In this document: piece by piece, positions 1 to 7,087 of the stretch | Numbering within the stretch: the stretch's first letter is position 1 | How the letters are laid out: every line of letters begins with the position of its first letter | NCBI GenBank assembly: GCA_045599965.1 | Contig: JAZRXA010000029.1 | Coordinates: forward strand, 1 to 51,845 | Direction of reading: 5' to 3' | Origin: RGIG5612 sp045599965 | GTDB lineage: Bacteria; Bacillota; Clostridia; Lachnospirales; Lachnospiraceae | Length of the DNA: 51,845 bases | Translations under genes and position numbers: made by a program | Notes under the pieces: model-generated | What the model was told of the DNA's origin: nothing | Seen by the model: the letters and a program-made list of their open reading frames with translations, nothing else | Database searches by the model: none

Positions 1-918
1 ATATGCGTTGTATTTGAAGCAATCGCTGTGTGCGCGGTTAATGTATTTATATTGATTTCGGGATATTTTTTAGTTGATTCGGAATCAAGAAATATAACAA
101 AAGTTATAGAATTATTATTCCAAGTAATATTAATTAAAGTTGGAATAACAATGCTTTCTTCGATATTACATCATAGTTTTTCAATAAAAGATTTTCTAAA
201 ATCATTAGTTCCTAACAATTACTTTGTAATAATTTATATTGCATTATATTTAATTTCACCATTAGTTAATGTTGGATTAAAAAAGATTTCAATTGCATCA
301 AGGAAAAAAATACTTATTGTAAGTATATTGTTGTTGTCGGTATGGCCTTTTTTAGTTGATTTGTTTAATGAATACACAAATAACAATTGGTGGGGGTTGA
401 GTACGGTTGGAGCAGATGGTAGTTCAGCTGGATATACACTAGTCAATTTTGCATTAATGTATTTAGTGGGAGCATATATAAGATTAGCTGAAGATAATAT
501 CAAAGTTAAAACAAAAAGATTAGTTATTATATTTGTTGCGATTGTAGCAGTAATAATTGCAGGGTATTATTTTATAGGCAGAACAATGCTTAATTATGAT
601 AGCCCAATTGTTGTTGCTGAAGCAGCGATTGTATTTCTAATATTTAAGAATATAAATATTGGATATAAAAAATGGATTAACGCATTAGCTAAATCGACGT
701 TTATTTGTTTTTTGACACACACGTATTTATTTAAATATATTAACATAGAGCGCTTTTCAACAGCAAATCCAATTGTTCAATTTTCCCATATGGTTTTAAG
801 CACTGCAATTATTTATCTAATTTGTTGGCTGCTATACAAATTATATAATTTGGTGTTTGGAAAACTATTTGGGAAATTATCTAGTAATCAAAAGATGAAG
901 ATAGATTTTGGAAAATAA
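1..918 (+). CDS. Membrane acyltransferase 3 family protein, 5' end cut by the window
   Basis: This is the C-terminal part of a multi-pass inner-membrane acyltransferase of the acyltransferase 3 (OafA/OatA-like) family, which O-acylates extracytoplasmic glycans. The frame is open to base 1; a GTG at 28 is internal, because the residues before it match the paralogue at 16728-17783. Both share the motif NVFILISGYFL and the C-terminal KMKIDF. About eight hydrophobic segments are visible. The gene is clearly more AT-rich than its paralogue in the glycan cluster, which suggests separate acquisition. The sugar substrate cannot be read from sequence. A hairpin with a T-run about 105 bases downstream probably ends its transcript. 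Confidence 0.85.
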   Translation: MCVVFEAIAVCAVNVFILISGYFLVDSESRNITKVIELLFQVILIKVGITMLSSILHHSFSIKDFLKSLVPNNYFVIIYIALYLISPLVNVGLKKISIASRKKILIVSILLLSVWPFLVDLFNEYTNNNWWGLSTVGADGSSAGYTLVNFALMYLVGAYIRLAEDNIKVKTKRLVIIFVAIVAVIIAGYYFIGRTMLNYDSPIVVAEAAIVFLIFKNINIGYKKWINALAKSTFICFLTHTYLFKYINIERFSTANPIVQFSHMVLSTAIIYLICWLLYKLYNLVFGKLFGKLSSNQKMKIDFGK

Positions 919-949
919 TATCATAATATAAATGTAAAATTATTTTAAG

Positions 950-1131
950 GTTTTATGAGGGTTTCCAAAGATTAGCGAAGTTTCTTATTAGGGACTGAGA
1001 ACAGAAAAATATTAATGAATTCCAGGGTCCGGAAAACCGGACCCTGAGCTATTTTTTAGCCAAAATATTTGTTACTTATATCGTCAATATAGACCAGACT
1101 TCTTCACTTCAAAACTCGCGAAACATGAAAA
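950..1131. repeat. Dispersed intergenic repeat, family R1, copy 1
   Basis: About 180 bases that recur at 6733-6926 and, with an internal deletion, at 4612-4752. Shared blocks include the stretch around TTTCC-AAAG, the block AATATTAATGAAT, a GGTCCGG/CCGGACC hairpin and, in copies 1 and 3, AGACCAGACTTCTTCACTTC. Shorter relics lie near 5757-5776 and 9608-9668. All copies are in the same orientation and between genes. No coding potential was found in them. Confidence 0.8.
1023..1057 (+). terminator. Hairpin with T-run after the acyltransferase
   Basis: A perfect 10-base-pair stem (CAGGGTCCGG with CCGGACCCTG, four-base A loop) at 1023-1046 is followed after a short gap by TTTTTT at 1052-1057. It is placed to terminate the partial acyltransferase gene. 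It is also the core of the dispersed repeat family R1. Confidence 0.6.
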
Positions 1132-1401
1132 ACACGCAATATCAAAGAACTGCAAGAACGAAAGAGCTTCTGTCAATTCAGAATTTTGGATGCAAACCCC
1201 ATTGAAAATTTAGAATCAGTTTCAAAAGTGTGAGAAAAAATCCGGTTTATATTAAAAATGGCAGGCAAATAACTACGCGTTTCTTGTATAACATTTCATG
1301 AAAGAATATAATAAATAAAAAGATGTAGATAGTAAAAAGAGCACTTTATTATGTTATTATGAGCATAATTATGCAAATTACTCTAGAAGGAAAAGGTAAT
1401 T
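1132..1401. other. Intergenic stretch before the nuclease-fold gene
   Basis: No recognisable gene. A 12-base perfect palindrome, GCATAATTATGC, lies at 1363-1374, between an AT-rich promoter-like stretch and the GAAGGAAAAGG ribosome binding site of the next gene, so it could be an operator. The rest shows nothing identifiable. Confidence 0.4.
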
Positions 1402-2409
1402 ATGTCGAGAAAAGGTAGAACTTTTGAAAAGAAATATGAGTGGTTGTATAAACTAGATAAAAAATATAAGGTTACCAGTCCTGAATACCTTTTTGATAAA
1501 GCAGCAGGTATAAAAAGGGAAGTAGATGTTTTAGTTGAATATTGTGATTCGAATGGATTTGATAGAAAGATTGCGATAGAGTGTCGAGATAGAAAAGGAA
1601 AAGAAGATGTTACGTGGATAGAGCAATTAGTTCAAAAGCGAGAAGATTTAGGCATAGATTGTTTAATTGCAACTACAACTAAAAGTTTTTCTGAAGCAGC
1701 TATTGCTAAAGCTAAAACTCATGGGGTAGTAATAGAACAAGCAGAATACCTTAGCGAAAAAAATGTTTATGATAATACTATCGATTTCTTTTTGGATATT
1801 TTTTTCTGTAAGTTTGACTTGTTAAAGTTTGATTTTTGTTTATTAAATAAAAAAAAGAAATCTTTTAAGAAGTTCTTTTCGGATTTAGACTTTTCTAACC
1901 AAAATGAATTGATGTATTTCATTAATACTGATTTTTATTTTTCGTTTGATCCACAAACAATTTTTGATGATTATGGGATAAAAAAAGAAAACTTTTTTTC
2001 TTCGGAGGATAATAGCATTGAGCTTAAAGGAAATAGCTTACTAGTAAATTCACCATTACCTTCTTGTATGAAAAATGTATTATTTTTTGACTGGGCAATA
2101 AGGATTGTGCCATATAGAATTACATTACCAATTATTAATTCTATATCAACTTTTGATGGAGAAAATCGTTCAAATAAAAATTATCGAGCAGAATTTAATA
2201 GTGATGAAGATTATTTTAGAATTGGATATTTAAATGAAAAGGTATTCCTTGATTTTGGAATTAAAAAACGAGAATATTTGCGATTTTTAGGTATGAATTT
2301 GGAATTAAATACAATTATTCCAGAAAATACAAATCGAGAAGCATTTAATATTTCTGAAGAAATATTTAAAAATTATTTAGGGGGATTTGATTTTAGGAAT
2401 ATTGAATGA
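1402..2409 (+). CDS. Restriction-endonuclease-fold (Mrr/PD-(D/E)XK-like) protein
   Basis: A 335-residue protein whose first ~115 residues look like a PD-(D/E)XK nuclease domain. Asp42 in REVDVLVEY is followed by Glu60-Cys-Arg62 in IAIECRDRKGK, then a WIEQLVQKRED helix and a FSEAAIAKAKTHGV segment as in Mrr-type restriction enzymes. The Lys of the ExK triad appears as Arg62, a variant known in such nucleases. The remaining ~220 residues are rich in Asn, Phe and Lys and are not recognised. A defence role is inferred from the fold and from the AIPR gene that follows. The start ATG has GAAGG-type ribosome binding upstream. The gene is very AT-rich, consistent with transfer. Confidence 0.65.
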   Translation: MSRKGRTFEKKYEWLYKLDKKYKVTSPEYLFDKAAGIKREVDVLVEYCDSNGFDRKIAIECRDRKGKEDVTWIEQLVQKREDLGIDCLIATTTKSFSEAAIAKAKTHGVVIEQAEYLSEKNVYDNTIDFFLDIFFCKFDLLKFDFCLLNKKKKSFKKFFSDLDFSNQNELMYFINTDFYFSFDPQTIFDDYGIKKENFFSSEDNSIELKGNSLLVNSPLPSCMKNVLFFDWAIRIVPYRITLPIINSISTFDGENRSNKNYRAEFNSDEDYFRIGYLNEKVFLDFGIKKREYLRFLGMNLELNTIIPENTNREAFNISEEIFKNYLGGFDFRNIE

Positions 2410-2883
2410 ACCAAAAATATTAGAAAGAGTGGATTGTATTCAGCGTTGCATTTTATGTAAAGTAAGAAGCTTGATTCAAAATATTTTTTAGGAATTGATA
2501 TTGTAAAAGTGATATAATACTAAAATAAATAAGTCATTTATTTATCTTCTTGGAATTTGGCTATGTTGCATAAAGGTAATATTTATTAGAAAAACAAAGT
2601 TGATGGATATTAATTTTGAAATTAACGTAGGTAATATAATGAAAACTTTACTAACAACATGTTTGATGGTTCAGATGGGATACCCTACAGGCATTTGTGT
2701 GAGGTTCGTAGCCAAATGCCCACATACAGTCGCTAAATAAAAAGAAGATTAGAAAATAATATGAGCAAATGCCTAGAGGCCATACCTCTGAACCTCACTA
2801 TCTATTATACAATCTAAATTGTTTTAAACTAATGTCAGCGAAACAATATTAATTGATTGGTTTTATTGTAAAAGGAGAATGAA
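2410..2883. other. Intergenic stretch with an RNA-like structured block (2689-2798)
   Basis: No open frame of note. At 2690-2697 GGCATTTG can pair with CAAATGCC at 2713-2720 or with the same octamer at 2766-2773. GTGAGGTTC at 2699-2707, which lies in the loop of that first stem, is perfectly complementary to GAACCTCAC at 2790-2798. A small AGAGG/CCTCT hairpin sits at 2775-2789. The pairings cross, so a pseudoknot with two alternative partners is possible. The block ends about 85 bases before the AIPR start codon; it may be a leader or a small RNA. Confidence 0.4.
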
Positions 2884-4581
2884 ATGTCAAAAACAGATTC
2901 TTTAACGAATAATCAAATCCTACTTAGAGAATGCGTAAAACAGGAGTTTGAAGAGTCATCTGGATACATCGATATTGCCTCTTATTTTGAACACTTTGCA
3001 ATTTCCGAAGTGTTAAAAGACTTTAGTATCACTGATGATGAAATTGATTACGGAAATGTTGGTGGTGGAAACGATGGTGGTTGTGATGGTATTTATCTTT
3101 TTTTGAATGATGAATTAGTATCACAAGATCAGATGGATTCTTTGTCTGCACCGAAAGGTTCTACATTAAATTTGTGCATTGTGCAAGCAAAGAATGAGCT
3201 TGGATTCAAAGAAGACGCAATAATGAAATGGAAAACTGTTTCAGAGAATCTTCTAAATATGTCCTCATCCTTGTCAGATTATTCAACCAGATACAACGAG
3301 CAAACAATCGAAGCGTTTTCGTTGTTTCGAGATGCAGTCACAAAGCTTATTAGAAGTCAAGTCAAATTGCGTATACAATACTATTATGTAACGTTAGGCA
3401 TCGAAGTACATCCGAATATTATGCAACAGGCAGAAGAACTTAAAAAAATTGCAAATCGGAGTTATCCATCTGCAATCGTTGATGTTTCATTTATCGGTGC
3501 TGATGATTTAATGGCAATGTACAACGCTGATAGTGCAATAAGAATTGAACTTGAACTTGCAGATCAGCCCATTTCATTGAGTAATAAAGACTATGTAGCT
3601 CTTGTAAATCTTGGAACATACTATAGGTTTATTACGGATGACGGTGCCAATCTTCGAAAAAGTTTTTTTGAGGCAAATGTGCGTGATTATCAAGGAAAAA
3701 ACAGCGTTAACACTTGTATTGCTGGCACTCTGGAAAGTGCCTCTAAAGAAGATTTCTGGTGGTTAAATAACGGTGTCACAATTCTTGCGTCTGAAATTAC
3801 ACTTATTACCAACAAATCGCTTCAGCTTGTTAATCCGGAAATTGTAAATGGGTTGCAGACATCACGGGAAGTTTACAATTATTTCTCTGGCAACCCTGTT
3901 GCAATTGAAAATGAAAAAAGAAATCTTCTGGTCCGTATTATTATGCCAGAAACAGAAGAGTCTCGAGATAGCATCATTTTTGCAACGAATAATCAAACCA
4001 ACATTCCAAAATCTTCTCTGAGAGTAACGGATCCTATACATTTACAGATAGAAATGTACTTTAAAAGTCGCGGCCTTTATTATGACAGGAGAAAGAATTA
4101 CTATAAAAACCAAAAGAAAAAGGCTACAGATATTATTGGTGTGTCTTTTCTTGCCCAATGCCTCATAAGTCTCGTCCTTAGAAAACCAGACTTTGCACGT
4201 GCAAGACCATCGACACTGCTTACCGATGAAAATACTTACAAGATGCTTTACGAAGACAATCATAATCTTGAAGTGTTCTATAAAGCCGCTCGAATTGGAC
4301 AGAGCGTAAAGAATAATCTTCGGTTATCAGCAGAATTTTCTTCTGCAGAGCGAAGTGACGTGCTATTTTATTTGATATATGCGGTTGTAGCAAAACGGCT
4401 TGGCAAAAGCAAAATTGATTTTGCAGACATCAAGAATTTTGATATCGATTTATTGTCAACGGAGGAAATTGATGAAGTAAAGACGGCAGTATATCAAAAA
4501 TATAAGGAGCTTGGTGGCAATGGCCGTGTGGCAAAGAACGCATCATTTGTTGATGACGTCGATGCTGTTATCGGAATATAA
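2884..4581 (+). CDS. AIPR-family protein (abortive infection phage resistance type)
   Basis: A 565-residue protein of the AIPR family, which is linked to phage defence by abortive infection and to restriction-modification islands. The family signature is clear: NNGVTILA near residue 295 and PEIVNGLQTSREVY near 317-330. The N-terminal part has a nuclease-like pattern, GGNDGGCDGIYL with Asp68 followed by Val-Gln101-Ala-Lys103, resembling the D...QxK form of PD-(D/E)XK folds in this family. The start ATG follows AAAGGAGAATGAA. No methyltransferase or specificity gene is next to it, so it may act alone or with the nuclease-fold gene upstream. The defence role is family knowledge, not shown here. 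Confidence 0.8.
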   Translation: MSKTDSLTNNQILLRECVKQEFEESSGYIDIASYFEHFAISEVLKDFSITDDEIDYGNVGGGNDGGCDGIYLFLNDELVSQDQMDSLSAPKGSTLNLCIVQAKNELGFKEDAIMKWKTVSENLLNMSSSLSDYSTRYNEQTIEAFSLFRDAVTKLIRSQVKLRIQYYYVTLGIEVHPNIMQQAEELKKIANRSYPSAIVDVSFIGADDLMAMYNADSAIRIELELADQPISLSNKDYVALVNLGTYYRFITDDGANLRKSFFEANVRDYQGKNSVNTCIAGTLESASKEDFWWLNNGVTILASEITLITNKSLQLVNPEIVNGLQTSREVYNYFSGNPVAIENEKRNLLVRIIMPETEESRDSIIFATNNQTNIPKSSLRVTDPIHLQIEMYFKSRGLYYDRRKNYYKNQKKKATDIIGVSFLAQCLISLVLRKPDFARARPSTLLTDENTYKMLYEDNHNLEVFYKAARIGQSVKNNLRLSAEFSSAERSDVLFYLIYAVVAKRLGKSKIDFADIKNFDIDLLSTEEIDEVKTAVYQKYKELGGNGRVAKNASFVDDVDAVIGI

Positions 4582-4611
4582 AAAAGTTTGTATGATAAAA
4601 AATTCAAGTTA

Positions 4612-4752
4612 ATCAAACTTTAGTGGGACTTCCCAAAGTTAGTAAGTTTTCATAGTAGAGACCGAGAAAAGAAAAAAATATTAATGAATGTCAGTATCCG
4701 GAAACCCGGACCCTGAGCTATTATTTAATAAACGTTTGAGAAATGAAAAATA
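4612..4752. repeat. Dispersed intergenic repeat, family R1, copy 2 (internally deleted)
   Basis: Matches 6733-6926 closely over its first ~115 bases (AATCAAACTTTAGTGGG, the AATATTAATGAATGTCAG block and CCGGACCCTGAGCTA), then lacks the central ~70 bases and resumes at GAGAAATGAAAAAT. The hairpin is imperfect because GGGTCC has become GTATCC on one side. It lies directly downstream of the AIPR gene. Confidence 0.7.
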
Positions 4753-4770
4753 ATTAAATCCATAACAACA

Positions 4771-4792
4771 GGCCACTGCTTTCGCAGTGGCC
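4771..4792. terminator. Strong hairpin downstream of the surface protein gene
   Basis: A perfect 9-base-pair stem, GGCCACTGC with GCAGTGGCC, four-base loop. It lies 41 bases past the stop codon of the minus-strand surface protein gene and could terminate that transcript. No long T-run follows on either strand, so termination is inferred from position. Confidence 0.5.
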
Positions 4793-4832
4793 GTGATTTG
4801 TCTCCATCTTATTTTTTTCTTAATTTCTTTTC

Positions 4833-5414
4833 TTAATTTCGCTTCTTATTCGCTGATATTATCAATGATGTTATTGTGATAAGCGATAGAGTAGCGATGA
4901 TTATACATATAAGCATCTTATCGAAGTCTGAAGTTTTTGGATTTGTTGATTCTTCGGCTTCTTCTTCAGTGTCGTTAACTTTTTCTGTTCCTACAACTTC
5001 TTCTACAACTTTCGCTTTATACTTTGCCACGAAGGTAGCAGAATCTCTTACAACACTTATTTCCGGCGAAGTAAATACTAAGGTTCTGCCTTCATTTGTT
5101 GTTGACCAGTTTGCTGGAAGTTCGTCTTGTTGCACGCCGTTTATTTCCACAACCCATTTATCAAATTCATAATCGCCAGCATCTTTAGCTGCTGTACAAC
5201 CTTTCGGGTCTTGTAAGTCATCGGTGTTTCTTGAATCTACGCAGTTTTCCTGAACCGGATTTAAATATGTTGCTGCTGTTAACACATTTGATGGATCGAT
5301 TTTATAGTCAATTGTATAGTATGTATCTGCTGCTAGTGCAGTAGCTGGGAACAATGTTGTAATACACATTAATGCTATTAAAACCGACGTTACATGCTTA
5401 ACTAATTTTTTCAT
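4833..5414 (-). CDS. Small secreted protein with C-terminal wall-sorting signal
   Basis: About 193 residues. The preferred start is the ATG at 5414, with GAGGCG upstream; an in-frame GTG at 5438 is less likely. Residues 1-28 form a signal peptide ending ATALA. The C-terminus has an NPKTSD sorting motif, a hydrophobic segment and the basic tail NKKRN, the layout of sortase-anchored proteins. The middle is acidic and unrecognised, with no catalytic motif seen. The motif is a variant of LPxTG and is closer to NPxT-type signals. A fragment of a paralogue lies at 9326-9430, so the locus has been duplicated. A sigma-A type promoter lies 43 bases upstream. Confidence 0.75.
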   Translation of the reverse strand: MKKLVKHVTSVLIALMCITTLFPATALAADTYYTIDYKIDPSNVLTAATYLNPVQENCVDSRNTDDLQDPKGCTAAKDAGDYEFDKWVVEINGVQQDELPANWSTTNEGRTLVFTSPEISVVRDSATFVAKYKAKVVEEVVGTEKVNDTEEEAEESTNPKTSDFDKMLICIIIATLSLITITSLIISANKKRN

Positions 5415-5776
5415 AGTCGCCTCGCTTTTCTTATACACTTATGCATAACCGACATAATTGTACAATAGAGTAAAGATTTTGTCAGTTGAATAAGAAAATA
5501 AAATGGGTGTAGCTATTCTCCTTTGATATAACGCCGTAGTTGAAGAAAGTGGATGGGAAGAATGGTATATGAAGGATTGCTGGTGGATGGGAAACCTCGT
5601 TTCTGTATAAAAGTGGATGACAACCCTACACCTCGAAGGGATTTTATCATTTAGTAAGGCTTTCACATCCATCAAAACTCACTTATGAGACTTCCCATCC
5701 AGGAAAAATACTAAACAGTTGGTTATAAAACAAAGATAACCGCTAAACAATACATAGGGTCCGGCAAACCGGACTT
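5261..5776. repeat. Long direct repeat, left copy (part surface gene, part intergenic)
   Basis: 5261-5366 matches 9325-9430 and 5576-5776 matches 9430-9630, in the same orientation and with high identity, nearly exact over 5576-5700. Bases 5367-5575 have no counterpart in the right copy. The block contains a GGATGGGAAACC...TTCCCATCC palindromic element (5582-5700) and ends in a relic of the R1 hairpin. The two copies flank the Panacea and Nudix genes. Confidence 0.85.
5457..5485 (-). promoter_or_regulatory. Sigma-A type promoter of the surface protein gene
   Basis: On the minus strand CTGACA (5480-5485) and TACAAT (5457-5462) are separated by 17 bases, giving a leader of about 40 bases. This segment is missing from the second copy of the repeat near 9430. 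Confidence 0.6.
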
Positions 5777-5828
5777 GATGCAAAAGGAATTCACGAAAGC
5801 AAAGGACTAAAGAAAAGCCAGAAAAATA

Positions 5829-5857
5829 TTGACATTGGATACTATATGTCGTAGAAT
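5829..5857 (+). promoter_or_regulatory. Sigma-A type promoter of the XRE-Panacea gene
   Basis: TTGACA (5829-5834) and TAGAAT (5852-5857) with a 17-base spacer lie 43 bases before the start codon. GACAT and ATGTC half-sites within the spacer form a weak dyad that could be an autoregulatory operator. Confidence 0.65.
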
Positions 5858-5900
5858 ATTAACATAACGAGTTAAAAATATTTAACAAGCGAGGGGAAAG

Positions 5901-6569
5901 ATGAACGTAAATAATAACATATGCAAATTAAGAAAACTTAATGGGTATTCACAAAATGATGTTGCTAACAAGCTTGGAGTAAGCAGACAAACTTATATGA
6001 ATATGGAAAAAGAAGGCGGACAAGTTACAACTTCGCAGCTAGAAGAGTTGGCAAATATATTTGGAGTACAAGTTTCTGAATTCTATTATGAGATTCAAAA
6101 CACTGAAAAGTTTAAGCAAATGTATTTTTATATAGTATCGAAATTTACTGATGGACTTCCGAAAACAAAACTTGCAAAGCTTTTGTACCTTTCAGACTTC
6201 AGACATTTTTATGATAATTTGGAATCTATGAGTGGTGTTATGTATAAATGTAAAGAGTATGGGCCACTAGCAGATCCGTTTTTGGAAATGACAGATGAAA
6301 TGTTTGATAATGGCGAAATTAAAATAGATGCACTTTCGATGGGGGCGCAAATGATTTCGCTTTCAACCAGGTTAGATTTGAACGATTTGGATCTTTTGTC
6401 TGATTTGGAAAAAAAGGAAATGGATGAAATTTGCGAAAAATGGGCTAAAGACAATACTCAAACAATAGTTCATTTCACACATCAGCAAAAGCCATGGAAG
6501 GCTTGCAGACCAAACGAAATTATACCGTACGAATTGATTTTACAGGAAGACCCGGAGCATGTTTACTAA
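5901..6569 (+). CDS. XRE-type HTH regulator with Panacea (DUF4065, SocA-like) domain
   Basis: A 222-residue two-domain protein. Residues 1-60 form a Cro/C1-type helix-turn-helix (ICKLRKLNGYSQNDVANKLG then VSRQTYMNME). Residues ~70-200 match the Panacea/DUF4065 fold, with PKTKLAKLLYLSDF and YKCKEYGPLADP. Panacea domains act as antitoxin or chaperone-like domains in many toxin-antitoxin pairs, often fused to a DNA-binding head. Here the only immediate partner is a 31-codon frame overlapping the 3' end; the Nudix protein further on is the next gene. Antitoxin function is inferred from the domain. The start ATG has GCGAGGGGAAAG upstream. Confidence 0.8.
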   Translation: MNVNNNICKLRKLNGYSQNDVANKLGVSRQTYMNMEKEGGQVTTSQLEELANIFGVQVSEFYYEIQNTEKFKQMYFYIVSKFTDGLPKTKLAKLLYLSDFRHFYDNLESMSGVMYKCKEYGPLADPFLEMTDEMFDNGEIKIDALSMGAQMISLSTRLDLNDLDLLSDLEKKEMDEICEKWAKDNTQTIVHFTHQQKPWKACRPNEIIPYELILQEDPEHVY

Positions 6570-6654
6570 TTTACTACCGAAAAATCAAAATGAAACGCAA
6601 TATGTTTTGAGTGTTGTGGAAGAAGAATTTGCTGATGTGATTGCAAAAATATAG
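6559..6654 (+). CDS. Possible 31-residue ORF overlapping the Panacea gene
   Basis: An ATG at 6559 overlaps the last codons of the regulator in another frame, preceded by CCCGGAGC. The frame encodes 31 residues with an acidic C-terminal helix (VVEEEFADVIAKI) and stops just before a strong terminator. It could be a small partner of the Panacea protein, or a tail left after a frameshift in a longer C-terminus. No family was recognised, and confidence is low. Confidence 0.3.
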   Translation: MFTNLLPKNQNETQYVLSVVEEEFADVIAKI

Positions 6655-6671
6655 TATTTTAAGGAATTGTA

Positions 6672-6700
6672 AAACGGAAGTACTTTGGACACTTCCGTTT
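6672..6700 (+). terminator. Terminator after the Panacea gene
   Basis: A perfect 10-base-pair stem, AAACGGAAGT (6672-6681) with ACTTCCGTTT (6691-6700), nine-base loop, followed by a T-rich stretch. It lies just after the small overlapping ORF. Confidence 0.7.
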
Positions 6701-6732
6701 ACTTTATAGCATTTTATTTGTCTTATCTTGGA

Positions 6733-6926
6733 TAATCAAACTTTAGTGGGGTTTCCCAAAGTTTAGCGAGGTCTCTTAGTGGGGGCTGAGAAAAGAAAAA
6801 ATATTAATGAATGTCAGGGTCCGGCAAACCGGACCCTGAGCTAATGTTTAACCAAAATATTTGTTGCTTATATCGTCATAAGCAGACCAGACTTCTTCAC
6901 TTCAAAGCCCGCGAGACATGAAAAAT
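6733..6926. repeat. Dispersed intergenic repeat, family R1, copy 3
   Basis: The fullest copy of the family. It includes the CCAAAGTTTAGCGAGG block, an 11-base-pair TCAGGGTCCGG/CCGGACCCTGA hairpin (6814-6839) and the GACCAGACTTCTTCACTTCA block shared with copy 1. It sits between the Panacea terminator and the Nudix gene. Confidence 0.8.
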
Positions 6927-7018
6927 CATTAAAACATAAGTTATATTAGCGAAACAAAAACCATTAAACCCGAAAAATGGTATAATTAATAAACAATAAA
7001 CTTATCAAGGAGATTGAT

Positions 7019-7087
7019 ATGGGAAGAGAAAAAAATTCGGTATTTGATGCAGAAAAAAAGTATATCTATTTGAGTTGGATTCTGTGA
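7019..7087 (+). other. Displaced start of the Nudix membrane gene, with A-AAA-AAG slippery site
   Basis: The only good ribosome binding site here (AAGGAG, 7007-7012) serves an ATG at 7019. That frame reads MGREKNSVFDAEKK and stops at TGA 7085-7087. In frame it crosses A AAA AAG (7053-7060), the classical bacterial minus-one slippery heptamer. A minus-one shift there continues as VYLFELDSVRKTDD into the long frame. Programmed frameshifting, transcript slippage, a phase-variable A-tract or a one-base assembly error would all explain it. A TATAAT box lies at 6981-6986. Confidence 0.6.

Noticed and set aside
4876..5172. 98-codon plus-strand frame opposite the surface protein
   Set aside because: Shadow of the minus-strand gene, Ser/Thr-rich from antisense of Glu/Lys codons.
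5439..5675. 78-codon minus-strand frame, repeated near 9430-9529
   Set aside because: Its conservation comes from the DNA repeat and not from protein selection; it spans the palindromic element and has no ribosome binding site or known family.
7085..7087. TGA read as tryptophan to extend the frame from 7019
   Set aside because: TGA is used as a normal stop elsewhere in the window and reading through it gives no family-like sequence; a minus-one shift fits better.
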